A DNA stretch of 51,434 nucleotides from Nitrosomonas sp. (GCA_020446045.1 JAGRFM010000057.1:1-51434); one strand, 5' to 3'. Positions 31,176 to 40,046 are shown, counted from the stretch's first letter. Numbers and translations: made by a program. The notes: generated by a model not told the origin, from the letters alone.

Positions 31176-32543
31176 ATGAACAATTTTATTGAGCGACAAC
31201 TTTATCAATCGCATTCAAAGTACTCCAGTCTGTTTCTGGCACAGAAAATTTGCATGCTCCTGGCCGGAAGCCTTTCCTTGATTACGCTTAGTGTGTGGTT
31301 TGTGCCTGCACTCAATCAAGCGTTTAGTGACTGGCTGTTGATGCACCCCGCTACAGCGGTCTGTGTCCTGTTAAGCGCAATAGCGATCCTGCTCATTCAA
31401 AAGAATCAGAGCATTCTTATAATCGGTTTTCTCAGTTTATCCATTTTTATAATTTCAACAATCACATTATTCGATTTTACCGGTGGAGAAATTTATCCAT
31501 TTAAAATTTTTCAGCTACAAGATAACGAAACAGAATTAAACGACAGCATGTCGGCGCACACAGCAACTTTCTTTTGTATCTTGGCGGTTTCATTTATCGT
31601 ATCTCCGCAAAATAATAACAATGGAAAAAATATCAGGGACGTTTTAACGCTAATATTAATCAGTATCGTTCTGGTTGATTTTTCAAGCTATTTCTTTAAT
31701 TTAACAAGCCTGGATGATCGCTTGATAAAAATACATATTGATCCGGTAACTTTTTTTTCGAATTGCCTGCTGACATTCGGTAATTTTGTTCGCGGTATTC
31801 ATAACGGAATTTTTTCACCGTTCATCGGCTATGGCATCAGTAGTTATGCCGCTAGAATTACATTGCCATGGGCGCTACTGGGTCCTTTTGCAATCATCAG
31901 CGCCATGGATTATTTGGCAAAAATTTTTGGAATGTCATCCCAAGATCAAATTGCTATTTCAGCAGTCCTGTTGTCTCTGATGTTGTTCTCCATCATTTTA
32001 TGGGCTTCTACGAGAATACGTTATCTGGAAAACGATTTGCATAAATTGGCATTGACCGATGAAATGACCGGTCTGTACAATCATCGCGCTTTTTGCATGC
32101 TAGGAAAACATGCGTTTCTGGAAAGCATGCGCAATGATTCCATATTGGTGTTACTGTATTTTGATCTCGACGGATTAAAGAAAATTAATGACTCATTAGG
32201 TCATCAAATCGGATCGGAAATGATTGTCGAATTTACCAATCTTTTAAAAGCGAATTTTCGTCGTAATGAAACAATAGCCCGTGTAGGAGGAGATGAATTT
32301 GTCGTGTTGAGCAAGCAAGATGAAATAGGCAATGCTCTCAAACGGTTAGCCAATGCTGCCGAAGCGGCAAATAAGTCAGGAAAAAATCCTTATACCATCA
32401 GTTACAGTCACGGCATGGTTTCGGGTAAAGCTAAAGATTATGCTTCGCTTGATGAATTACTCAAAAAAGCGGATGCATTAATGTATGAAAACAAAAGTAA
32501 AAAGAAACAACAGGAAAGACTTGATTTAAAAGCCGAGGTATAA
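31176..32543 (+). CDS. Membrane-bound diguanylate cyclase (GGDEF)
   Basis: The 455-residue protein has about seven N-terminal membrane spans (residues 25-285) without a recognised sensor motif, followed by a GGDEF domain (about 290-450). That domain starts at LALTDEMTGLYNHRAF and has YFDLDGLKKINDSLGHQIG. The intact active site is ARVGGDEFVVL (about 369-379). The inhibitory I-site, normally RxxD five residues before GGDEF, reads RRNE here, so product inhibition may be weak or lost. It would make cyclic-di-GMP in response to an unknown membrane signal. No clear ribosome site precedes the ATG. Confidence 0.92.
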   Translation: MNNFIERQLYQSHSKYSSLFLAQKICMLLAGSLSLITLSVWFVPALNQAFSDWLLMHPATAVCVLLSAIAILLIQKNQSILIIGFLSLSIFIISTITLFDFTGGEIYPFKIFQLQDNETELNDSMSAHTATFFCILAVSFIVSPQNNNNGKNIRDVLTLILISIVLVDFSSYFFNLTSLDDRLIKIHIDPVTFFSNCLLTFGNFVRGIHNGIFSPFIGYGISSYAARITLPWALLGPFAIISAMDYLAKIFGMSSQDQIAISAVLLSLMLFSIILWASTRIRYLENDLHKLALTDEMTGLYNHRAFCMLGKHAFLESMRNDSILVLLYFDLDGLKKINDSLGHQIGSEMIVEFTNLLKANFRRNETIARVGGDEFVVLSKQDEIGNALKRLANAAEAANKSGKNPYTISYSHGMVSGKAKDYASLDELLKKADALMYENKSKKKQQERLDLKAEV

Positions 32544-32690
32544 TCGAAAAAGAAATCGGATCCTTCATTTTATCATCTACCATCAAAATGGATTCTCTGT
32601 ATCAATGAAGATTATTCTTTTTTGATTAACCTGATGCCAAACACTGTAGAGTCCTGTCATTTCAAATGCATACTATGCAACTAATGAATC

Positions 32691-32861
32691 TTACAGTGAT
32701 TCGGCTAAACTCTTGTCGTCTACGGGGAGTTCCAAATGTTTTTCTTGATCTTTGACTGACACAATCATATCCAGTATTTTTACAATCTGACTATCTGGAA
32801 TCATGCCATCAGCAACTTCGTCTGCTTCTTTTAATTCGTCAGAAAAATTTTCCGTATTCAT
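32691..32861 (-). CDS. Small acidic protein, function unknown
   Basis: The start at 32861 is chosen for the strong GGGAGG about 10 bases upstream, rather than the longer frame to 32924. The 56-residue product is acidic and helical: MNTENFSDELKEADEVADGM, then IPDSQIVKILDMIVSV and a charged end. It has no membrane span or known motif. It sits alone between the GGDEF gene and pncB. I do not recognise a family. Confidence 0.6.
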   Translation of the reverse strand: MNTENFSDELKEADEVADGMIPDSQIVKILDMIVSVKDQEKHLELPVDDKSLAESL

Positions 32862-32981
32862 TGCAGTAGTCCTCCCGCAAGTTTTGAATTCATTGGAGTT
32901 GCTATTAAATACCATAATATACAATGACTAAAAGTGAGACAGTCCCAGATTTACCCCACAATTCCGGCATTTAAAAACTTT

Positions 32982-34328
32982 TCATTTGTCCATTTGCTCT
33001 GCATCCAGCTGCGTTGCCAATGCTTGTAAAGCGGCCGAAATTTCAACCGGATAATCCGGCACTTCTCCAAGATCGGTTAGCGTTTTGGGTAACCGTGCAT
33101 AGCCCGATAACGACCGCTGCCTGATGTCATGCAGTGACATTTTTTCATGAATACGTTTTCCGTCCCGCATATACGGTGCGATCAAAGGTTCGCCTTCTTG
33201 TGGGTCACCAGCTTCCAGCGCCACCACGTCGCCAATCAGATAGTTATCATCAAAATGCCGGTAGACTTGTTTCCTGCCAGGCCAGGTTGTTTTACCTTCA
33301 GAACGTTTCCGACGGGCTTTACCTGCGTATTCCTGGAGCTTGTAAGCACAATCAAGTGTCGGTGCATCGGTTGAAATATCCAATGCGGTTCCAATACCAA
33401 ATCCGTCGATCGGTGCATCGGAAGACAGCAAAGCTTGCAAGCGGTATTCATCCATATTGCCACTGACGAAGATGGTAGTGTCTTTTAACCCACCCTGATC
33501 CAGAATTTGCCGTACATTACAGGAATGAAGGGCCAGATCACCACTATCCAGACGCACGCCTTTAATGGCGATATTTTTCTGGCGCAGCTTTACCGCCAAC
33601 TCAACTACCTTCTCCGCCGCTGCTTCGGTGTCGTAAGTGTCGATTAACAGCACCGTATTTTCCGGGTGGGATTGTGCAAAATGTTCGAAAGCAGCCATTT
33701 CATCTCCATGCGCCTGGATAAAAGAATGCGCCATAGTGCCAAATAGCGGCACATCAAATGCTGCACCAGCCAAAATGGTAGCGCTGCCGGAAAATCCGGC
33801 CAGATAACTTGCCCGTGCTGCGAGTAATCCGGCTTCGGCGCCGTGCGCGCGCCGCATTCCGAAATCCACCAGCAGTTTGTCCGGAGCAACAAGTACCGAG
33901 CGTGCGGCTTTGGATGCAATTAATGTTTCGAAATGCAGCAGATTCATGATGCGTGATTCAACCAGTTGAGCCTGCGGCATCGGTGCGGTAATCCGAATAA
34001 CCGGTTCATTCGGGAAAAAAATGGTGCCCTCCGGCATCGCGTGGACATCGCCTGTAAAACGGAACTGCTCAAGATAATCAATCATCTGGGCAGGGAAACG
34101 TTGAGACAGCCAATCCAGTTCGTCTGGCAGGAAGCGCAAATTCTCGAGAAAATCCAGCACCTGCTCCAACCCCGCTGCAACCATGAAATTGCGTCCTGAT
34201 GGTAATCTGCGTACAAACAGTTCGAAAACAGCAGTGTCGACCATTTCATACTCAAGGTATGTCTGTAACATGGTTAATTGATAGAGATCGGTCAGTAACG
34301 GACTACACCGGCCGGTAAACGAATTCAT
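32982..34328 (-). CDS. pncB: Nicotinate phosphoribosyltransferase
   Basis: PncB makes nicotinate mononucleotide from nicotinate and PRPP in NAD salvage. The 448-residue product has family features: LLTDLYQLTMLQTYLEYEM at the start, SGRNFMVAAGLEQVLDFLEN, the active-site region GTMAHSFIQAHGDEMAAFEH (about residues 197-216), LLIDTYDTEAAAEKVV, KGVRLDSGDLA and the phosphate-binding FGIGTALDIS. Its ATG overlaps the pncA stop codon by four bases (ATGA), so nicotinamidase and phosphoribosyltransferase are made together: consecutive steps of one pathway. Confidence 0.97.
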   Translation of the reverse strand: MNSFTGRCSPLLTDLYQLTMLQTYLEYEMVDTAVFELFVRRLPSGRNFMVAAGLEQVLDFLENLRFLPDELDWLSQRFPAQMIDYLEQFRFTGDVHAMPEGTIFFPNEPVIRITAPMPQAQLVESRIMNLLHFETLIASKAARSVLVAPDKLLVDFGMRRAHGAEAGLLAARASYLAGFSGSATILAGAAFDVPLFGTMAHSFIQAHGDEMAAFEHFAQSHPENTVLLIDTYDTEAAAEKVVELAVKLRQKNIAIKGVRLDSGDLALHSCNVRQILDQGGLKDTTIFVSGNMDEYRLQALLSSDAPIDGFGIGTALDISTDAPTLDCAYKLQEYAGKARRKRSEGKTTWPGRKQVYRHFDDNYLIGDVVALEAGDPQEGEPLIAPYMRDGKRIHEKMSLHDIRQRSLSGYARLPKTLTDLGEVPDYPVEISAALQALATQLDAEQMDK

Positions 34329-34909
34329 ATGACAATCTCCTTAAAACAAATAAACCTGGCGCCGTGATGTTTCATATCAGCAATAGCTTGCAGACCATCT
34401 CCGGGCTGCTGATTGATTGCACAAATGGCGTCTTCAAGAACAAATGCTGTAAATCGGTTTTGAATGGCATCTTTCACGGTATTCAAAACACAAAATTCTG
34501 TGGCAAGACCACCCAGAAAGACCCGCTCAACATGAAATGCTTGTAACAAGGGATACAGCTGCGTTTCAGAAAAAGCGGAATAAGCTTCTTTATCCGGTAA
34601 CGTCGCTTTGGAGATAATATGCACATCAGGCGGCAGTTCCAGATTTTTTGGAAACCGAGCCCCGGACGAACCGGCCACGCAATGTACAGGCCAGCGGCCA
34701 CCATACGGGATAAAAGAACAATGATTGACCGGGTGCCAATCCCGCGATACACAGATAAGAAGCCGTTTCGCTGAGAAAACACCAATGTATTGATTGAGTG
34801 CCGGAATGATCTGATCGCCACCCGATACAGCTAAACGCCCGCCCGGCAGGAAGTCATTTTGTACATCAACGATTATCAGCACATCCTTATCAGTCAGCTT
34901 TATTTGCAT
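34325..34909 (-). CDS. pncA: Nicotinamidase
   Basis: PncA deamidates nicotinamide to nicotinate. The start at ATG 34909 (MQIKLTDKDVLIIVDVQNDF) gives 194 residues; the longer frame to 34987 adds 26 unlikely residues. The catalytic triad is Asp in IVDVQNDFLPGG (about residue 14), Lys in ISKATLPDKEAYSAF, and Cys in GGLATEFCVLNTVKDA. The metal ligands are in SRDWHPVNHCSF. It feeds nicotinate to PncB, whose gene overlaps it by four bases. Confidence 0.96.
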   Translation of the reverse strand: MQIKLTDKDVLIIVDVQNDFLPGGRLAVSGGDQIIPALNQYIGVFSAKRLLICVSRDWHPVNHCSFIPYGGRWPVHCVAGSSGARFPKNLELPPDVHIISKATLPDKEAYSAFSETQLYPLLQAFHVERVFLGGLATEFCVLNTVKDAIQNRFTAFVLEDAICAINQQPGDGLQAIADMKHHGARFICFKEIVI

Positions 34910-35207
34910 TTGACAAACCACTGCATGGATTAAAATGCCGATCAGACTACCACTGATAAACGGTAAATGGCTAATCGGTACAAACAAAGTTTTTGTACTT
35001 CATGCCGGACTAAGTGGTTTAGGCCTGAAAATCCCAGTTGGCCGTTATAAAAGGAACAAATTGCATGAATAACAAGAAAAATCCATACCTTCGTCCAGAA
35101 AAGAAGATATGGATGAGGGGGTGTGAAAAAAACGAATGTTGAAATACGGCCGATAGCGATAAGAAAGATAATTGCTGACGGAATAAATACTTTGTCAGAA
35201 TCAACAG

Positions 35208-35227
35208 GAAAGGGGATTCCCCCTTTC
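35208..35227 (-). terminator. Hairpin at the end of the acidic repeat protein gene
   Basis: GAAAGGGG and CCCCTTTC pair around a short loop, 7 bases after the stop codon of the minus-strand gene at 35234. No long T run follows, so efficiency may be modest. The 300 bases between here and pncA carry no convincing gene; a 25-codon open frame at about 35065 has no support. Confidence 0.6.
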
Positions 35228-35233
35228 TCGTGT

Positions 35234-36157
35234 TTAACTCAAAATACTGACATCATCCCAACTGATATCACTCGGTTGTACACCGACCAGTGTGATCGAC
35301 ACGTGGGCGCCGAATTCAAAAAACAAGTCATGACCGTCATGATGGATGTCCGTAATAAAACTGGTCAGTTGTTCTTTTGACGTCAAGCCCCGCCCTGTAT
35401 CAAATATCAGAAAATCGTCATCCGACGATTTAAAATCTTCAATACGCAAATGGGCCGCTTCACGAATGACAAAACTGTCGGCGCCTAAACCGCCTTGGCT
35501 ATTATCGCCACCACGTACGGCAATGAAATCGTCACCATCGGTCGGCGAGTATCTCAATGCTTCTGTTAATTGCGGCATAGTGCTGCCGGCCGGCGCATCG
35601 GAGGAGGGTAGCCATTGTTCAGATACACGAAAATAAATCCCATCGCCATCTTCATCGGCATAACGGGTGATTTCGGTGCCGAATGCTTCCAAATCGGTAC
35701 GAACGACTTCAGTGCCTTCAATGGTGTAGATTTCACTACCATCGTCGTCGATCGGTTCAGGTTCAAATACACCGTCGTCCAACTCGAAAACAGCGACGAC
35801 TTCACCATTCGCAATGTCAAATTTGTAGGCTTTGTGACCGCCGCCAGACGAGTCGTCATCACCGCTGTCATCGTTGGAAACGGAATCGTCATTCGAATCA
35901 AATACTATCGTATAAAAGCCATCTCCGTCAGAATCGGAAAAAACAGTCACCTCGGGGCCGTTTGAAGTCTGCTCTGTCAATGTGATTTGATCACCGTCGA
36001 TCACGAATAAATCGTTACGGTCGATTGATTCCTGTTCGACTATGCCATTCTCAACTTCAAAGTAAGCGACCACTTCACCATTCTCAATGGTAAACGTAAA
36101 TTGCTTGTTGCTGCCACTTGATGAATCATCAAACAAATCATCGCTCCCTGAATCCAT
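35234..36157 (-). CDS. Acidic tandem-domain protein, probable type I secretion substrate; function unknown
   Basis: The 307-residue protein is very acidic and has no signal peptide. Two homologous units of about 70 residues can be aligned: residues about 19-88 (QFTFTIENGEVVAYFEVENG ... VFSDSDGDGFYTIVF) and about 112-182 (AYKFDIANGEVVAVFELDDG ... RYADEDGDGIYFRV). Each ends in a DxDGDG calcium-binding-like motif. The C-terminal 110 residues resemble an RTX-type end (TDGDDFIAVRGGDNSQGGLG, then GADSFVIRE and IEDFKSSDDDFLIF), as in proteins exported by type I secretion. AAAGGAA precedes the ATG. No ABC exporter is adjacent. I do not recognise the repeated unit. Confidence 0.8.
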   Translation of the reverse strand: MDSGSDDLFDDSSSGSNKQFTFTIENGEVVAYFEVENGIVEQESIDRNDLFVIDGDQITLTEQTSNGPEVTVFSDSDGDGFYTIVFDSNDDSVSNDDSGDDDSSGGGHKAYKFDIANGEVVAVFELDDGVFEPEPIDDDGSEIYTIEGTEVVRTDLEAFGTEITRYADEDGDGIYFRVSEQWLPSSDAPAGSTMPQLTEALRYSPTDGDDFIAVRGGDNSQGGLGADSFVIREAAHLRIEDFKSSDDDFLIFDTGRGLTSKEQLTSFITDIHHDGHDLFFEFGAHVSITLVGVQPSDISWDDVSILS

Positions 36158-36455
36158 AATGAATTTCCTTTAAATAAGTTTAAAACATGAGTCAACAAAA
36201 TAGTTATACGCCCATCATTCTGAGGAAAATGTGAGTATTCTCACATGCTGGCGTTTAAAACAATAACTTTGATACAAAACTTTATTGTGTTGCGTTTATT
36301 CCGCCGAAACAGGAAAAGGTTCATCGATGTAAACAACCATTAGCCCAAGTATTATAATCATTTTGGTTTGATTGGTACAAATATCTATAATGCTTGCTAA
36401 GTAATCGCTGATAACGGAAAATTTAATCCATATCAACTAAAACAGGATCACAACG

Positions 36456-37046
36456 TTGAACACCACAAAATTAGATGTCAGTTCACCCATCTGGGAACGT
36501 TTTTTCAGTGTTTTCCCACTGGTCTTGATCGGCAGCCGGGATGCTGAAAACAGTTATGATTTGGCGCCTAAACATATGGCGATGCCGTTTAGCTGGAACA
36601 ATCACTTTGGTTTTGTTTGCGCGCCGCATCACCGGACTTATCAGAATATCCGCGACAGGCATGAATTTACCGTCAGCTATCCCCGGCCTTCACAAATCGT
36701 CATCACCAGCCTCGCGGCAGATCCCAGATCAGTTGACGACACCAAACCCGCGCTTAAAGCCTTGCCCATCTTTAAAGCAGAAAAAATTGACGGAGTATTT
36801 GTCCAGGATGCCTATTTGTTTCTTGAGTGTCGTCTGGAAAAAATCATTGACGACATTGGCGGCAATAGCCTGATTATCGGTGAAGTTGCCGCTGCGCAGG
36901 TGGATAACGAATTCTTGCGGATTGCCGAGCGCGATGATCAGGAATTGATTCATGCCTCACCGTTGCTGGCTTATCTGTATCCCGGCCGGTTTGGCAAAAT
37001 AACGCAAAGTTACTCGTTTCCATTTCCGAAAGGCTTTAGCCGCTGA
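36456..37046 (+). CDS. Flavin reductase-like domain protein
   Basis: The 196-residue protein belongs to the FMN-binding flavin-reductase split-barrel group. It has a characteristic LAPKHMAMPFSWNNHFGFVC, CAPHHRTYQNI and later FVQDAYLFLECRLEKIIDDI. It would reduce or bind FMN/FAD for an oxygenase or act on an aldehyde or thioester; the partner is unknown. The start appears to be TTG 36456 with AGGA upstream; the next ATG would cut into the domain. The M20 peptidase gene begins 6 bases downstream, so the two are probably one transcript. Confidence 0.85.
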   Translation: MNTTKLDVSSPIWERFFSVFPLVLIGSRDAENSYDLAPKHMAMPFSWNNHFGFVCAPHHRTYQNIRDRHEFTVSYPRPSQIVITSLAADPRSVDDTKPALKALPIFKAEKIDGVFVQDAYLFLECRLEKIIDDIGGNSLIIGEVAAAQVDNEFLRIAERDDQELIHASPLLAYLYPGRFGKITQSYSFPFPKGFSR

Positions 37047-37052
37047 AATAAT

Positions 37053-38213
37053 ATGCCGCAATCCACCGCTCGTGAAATGCTCGCCTGGTTTCAGCAACAC
37101 CAGGAAGAAATGGTCGATTTTATCCGTCACCTGGTCAATCTGGAATCGCCCTCGGATGTTCCGGCTTCTCAACAAGCCGTTTTTGATTGCTTGAATCAGG
37201 AGTTGGTAAAACTCAATTACCGGGTAATACGATTATCAGGTAAACAATCTGGCGGACACTTATTCGCCAGCCCTGTGAAACGGTTTAAAAACAGGCCTAT
37301 ACAGCTGTTGCTCGGTCACTGCGATACCGTCTGGCCGCTCGGAACGATCGATAACATGCCGCTCGAGTATAAAGACGGCATGCTGCATGGGCCTGGGATT
37401 TACGACATGAAAACCGGGCTCGCACAAATCATTTTCGTGCTCAAAGCGTTGCAAGCCATTCAGCAGGAACCTGAAGTAACTCCAATACTCTTTATCAATT
37501 CGGATGAAGAAGTCGGCAGCAAAGAATCATCCCGCCATATTCACCGACTCGCCCGATTGGTCAACCGCAGTTTTGTTTTAGAACCTTCGCTAGGTCCTGC
37601 AGGGCAGATAAAAACCGCGCGTAAAGGGATAGGCCGGTTTACCGTAACCATCAAAGGCAAAGCGGCGCATGCGGGTTTGGATCCGGGAGGCGGCGCCAGC
37701 GCGATTTTGGAATTGTCTCATGTGATCCAAAAACTGTTTGAATTAAACGACGTTGAGAAAGGAATTACCGTCAACGTCGGCATGATCGATGGCGGTTTGC
37801 GCCCCAACGTTGTCGCGCCAAACAGTACTGCGGTCAGCGATGTGCGCGTGTTGACGCAACGTGATGCCGAATATATTGAACAGGCCATTCACAGCATCAA
37901 ACCGACCACGCCTGGCGTGATACTTGAAATAGAAGGGAAAATCGGTCGTCCGCCGCTGGAAAAAACACCGGCCAACCGCAAACTGTGGGAAATGGCCGTT
38001 CAGCTTGCGCAGCAACTGGATTTGAAACTGGAAGAAGGAACTGCAGGTGGCGGATCGGATGGCAACACGACCAGTCTGTACAGCGCCACTTTGGATGGAC
38101 TGGGTGCGGTGGGTGATGGTGCGCATGCCATCCATGAACATATCGATCCCGACAAACTGCCTGAGCGCAGCGCGTTGCTGGCATTATTGTTGCTTTCTCC
38201 CACTTTAACCTGA
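37053..38213 (+). CDS. M20 family metallopeptidase (carboxypeptidase G2-like)
   Basis: The 386-residue protein is a di-zinc M20 hydrolase. Ligands and catalytic residues are in GHCDTVWPLGT (about residues 88-98), GPGIYDMKTGLAQ (about 112-124), NSDEEVGSKES (about 150-160, with the catalytic Glu pair), FVLEPS (about 176) and the last His in GDGAHAIHEH near the C-terminus. A dimerisation domain with KAAHAGLDPGGGAS lies between. Carboxypeptidase G2 relatives remove C-terminal glutamate from folates and peptides, and other relatives deacylate N-acyl amino acids. It lies between a flavin reductase and a DUF1611 gene; the latter may hint at a glutamate derivative as substrate. Confidence 0.92.
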   Translation: MPQSTAREMLAWFQQHQEEMVDFIRHLVNLESPSDVPASQQAVFDCLNQELVKLNYRVIRLSGKQSGGHLFASPVKRFKNRPIQLLLGHCDTVWPLGTIDNMPLEYKDGMLHGPGIYDMKTGLAQIIFVLKALQAIQQEPEVTPILFINSDEEVGSKESSRHIHRLARLVNRSFVLEPSLGPAGQIKTARKGIGRFTVTIKGKAAHAGLDPGGGASAILELSHVIQKLFELNDVEKGITVNVGMIDGGLRPNVVAPNSTAVSDVRVLTQRDAEYIEQAIHSIKPTTPGVILEIEGKIGRPPLEKTPANRKLWEMAVQLAQQLDLKLEEGTAGGGSDGNTTSLYSATLDGLGAVGDGAHAIHEHIDPDKLPERSALLALLLLSPTLT

Positions 38214-38280
38214 TCAAAGCCGTACAATAAACCAATCTTTTGAAATATTCTGAATCACATCAACCAGGAAAATCCAGCAG

Positions 38281-39303
38281 ATGAAACACCGGTATATTTT
38301 CAGTTCGCTAACCCGGATCAGCGATCTCGAACAAAGCGATTTTGAGGTAAAGCATTTACCCAGAGAACAATGGGAAACCGGTGATTATATTGCCGGGCAG
38401 GTTCTGGATACCAGCGGTTGCCTGCATCATATCGAATTGCCCAATGGCCGCATGGCGGAAGTGTCGGAAGGCGACTACGTCATCGGCGTTTTTGGTCAGC
38501 GTGCTGCGACATTGGAAGCCGTTGGCGACTGGCGCGCTATGGCATCCGATAACCGCTTCGATATGATGACTTCCGCCGGGCTGTTTGGAAAAATCACCTC
38601 GCGTTCCAATTACTTGCCGAACGTCATGTCATTAACATATCAGGGTCATGTCGTTTCTGGTGCCAGTACAAAGCGCCGCATGGCTGATTACGTCCTTCCT
38701 GCAAAATCCAATACTTTTAATATACCTGTCGTACTGATGATCGGCACCTCGATGTCCGCCGGCAAAACCACTTCGGCGCGCGTAATCATCCGTCTGCTCA
38801 AACAGGCCGGTTTGAAGGTTGCCGGGGCCAAACTGACTGGTGCGGGGCGCTATCGGGACGCTTTGTCGCTTGCCGATGCCGGTGCCGATCATATTTTTGA
38901 TTTTATGGACATCGGGCTACCTTCAACGGTATGCGATCCAGAGCAATTCCGTCCGCTGCTGCGCCAGTTGTTAAACCGTATTGCCGATACTCAGGTTGAT
39001 GTACTCGTCGCCGAGGCGGGTGCTTCTCCATTGGAACCCTACAACGGTTCGATCGCGGTTGAAGAACTCGCGCCGTGGGTGCGCTGTACAGTATTATGCG
39101 CCTCCGACCCCTATGCCGTAGCAGGCGTAATCACCGCTTTTGAAACCCAGCCCGATATTATCGCCGGTGGTGCAGCAAATACCTCGGCAGGAATCGAGTT
39201 GGTGGAAAAATTAACTCAACTGAAAGCGCTAAATCTGCAAGATAAAAATACCATTCCTGATCTCAAACAAATATTATCGCGGCGCTTGAGATTTGATATA
39301 TAA
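38281..39303 (+). CDS. DUF1611 family protein (possible D-glutamate N-acetyltransferase, DgcN type)
   Basis: The 340-residue protein has an N-terminal alpha/beta domain (about 1-135) and a C-terminal P-loop domain. The nucleotide loop is MIGTSMSAGKTTSARVI at about residues 151-167, followed by AGAKLTGAGRYRDALSLADA and VLVAEAGASPLEPYNG. This is DUF1611. Established work on one family member (DgcN) reports D-glutamate N-acetylation; I infer this only by family. The gene starts 67 bases after the M20 peptidase gene and may be co-transcribed. No racemase partner (DgcA) is in the window, which weakens the idea. Confidence 0.85.
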   Translation: MKHRYIFSSLTRISDLEQSDFEVKHLPREQWETGDYIAGQVLDTSGCLHHIELPNGRMAEVSEGDYVIGVFGQRAATLEAVGDWRAMASDNRFDMMTSAGLFGKITSRSNYLPNVMSLTYQGHVVSGASTKRRMADYVLPAKSNTFNIPVVLMIGTSMSAGKTTSARVIIRLLKQAGLKVAGAKLTGAGRYRDALSLADAGADHIFDFMDIGLPSTVCDPEQFRPLLRQLLNRIADTQVDVLVAEAGASPLEPYNGSIAVEELAPWVRCTVLCASDPYAVAGVITAFETQPDIIAGGAANTSAGIELVEKLTQLKALNLQDKNTIPDLKQILSRRLRFDI

Positions 39304-39426
39304 AAGAAACGCTGTAAACCGGAGGATAAGTTCAAATAGGGATGGGCTTGTTACTACTGATATGCTCCGTTTTGTGCGATTTAGTCCCGCTCCGCATTGC
39401 TTGATTGAGATCTTAATAGATTCAAA

Positions 39427-39461
39427 AAAGTTATCAAGAGTGACTGTCGAAATATTTTACA
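39427..39461 (+). repeat. First copy of 35-bp PEP-CTERM-promoter motif
   Basis: AAGTTATCAAGAGTGACTGT continues into CGAAATATTTTACA. The last 31 bases match the second copy at 39920-39950 at 27 of 31 positions, and sequence after each copy is also loosely alike. No sigma-54 site follows this copy, so it is an orphan. Confidence 0.7.
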
Positions 39462-39560
39462 CATAACTTGAGATTCTTATCCGACGCGAGTGTTCAGCCA
39501 TACCTCAAGAATTCATAATTATTCAGTACGTTAGACGTAAAGTAACGTGTTGCTGGAATT

Positions 39561-39810
39561 TTAAACCTAAATTCCTCAGTTGATCGCTACCAGAACAACT
39601 AAGGCCATGAAACAAAAGAAATACACTGTCATATCTTATGCACCTTAAGGGTGAGCTACACTTACACTATGATGTTTATAGCACGCTATTCTTTCATTTT
39701 TGCTGTGTTGCAATTCGTTGTAATAACTCGTTATTACGCCTCATCGCGCCTTGCCAAAATGAAACAATATCGCACTCTAAACACCATCCAACTGAGGATT
39801 TTAGGTTAAA
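39561..39810. mobile_element. 250-bp MITE-like element with 22-bp inverted ends
   Basis: The left end is TTAAACCTAAATTCCTCAGT then TG. The right end, 39789-39810, is its reverse complement at 20 of 22 positions. The interior holds only a 66-codon frame without ribosome site or similarity, and no transposase. The ends match the terminal repeats at 24785-24805 and 31047-31068. It is a short non-autonomous element or internally deleted insertion sequence, mobilised in trans. Target duplications are not obvious. Confidence 0.75.
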
Positions 39811-39915
39811 TGCTAGCGAAATGGATAGTTGTTTGTAGTAATACAAGATGTTGTCAGACCTTTTTGATGATGTGGCTCTTCTGATGCTATCAAGTTTCCT
39901 GTCATTTTTCAGAAA

Positions 39916-39950
39916 GAAGTTATCAGGAGCAACTGTCGGAATATTTTACA
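39916..39950 (+). promoter_or_regulatory. Second copy of the motif, candidate activator site of the PEP-CTERM gene
   Basis: GAAGTTATCAGGAGCAACTG continues into TCGGAATATTTTACA. It lies about 120-140 bases upstream of the transcription start predicted from the sigma-54 site at 40047, an enhancer-like distance. A related motif sits in the same relation to the PEP-CTERM gene at 4299. The binding protein is unknown; PrsR is a guess from the literature on this system. Confidence 0.45.
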
Positions 39951-40046
39951 ATTAAATTGGAATGCTTTTTGACACTAAAAGCACGACAGCAATATACGTG
40001 TTTTTATCATTTTAATTACAATTGATTACGGAGATATTGGAAAATA

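Noticed and set aside
35065-35142. 25-codon frame with a fair ribosome site between pncA and the acidic protein gene
   Set aside because: Too short, low complexity (Asn/Lys-rich) and without neighbours that suggest a leader or toxin peptide.
36290-36306. Possible sigma-54 site upstream of the acidic repeat protein
   Set aside because: GG and GC are correctly spaced, but the -12 element reads ACGC instead of TTGC and the remainder is poor.
39638-39838. 66-codon frame across the MITE-like element
   Set aside because: It has no ribosome site, runs out of the element end, and resembles no protein.
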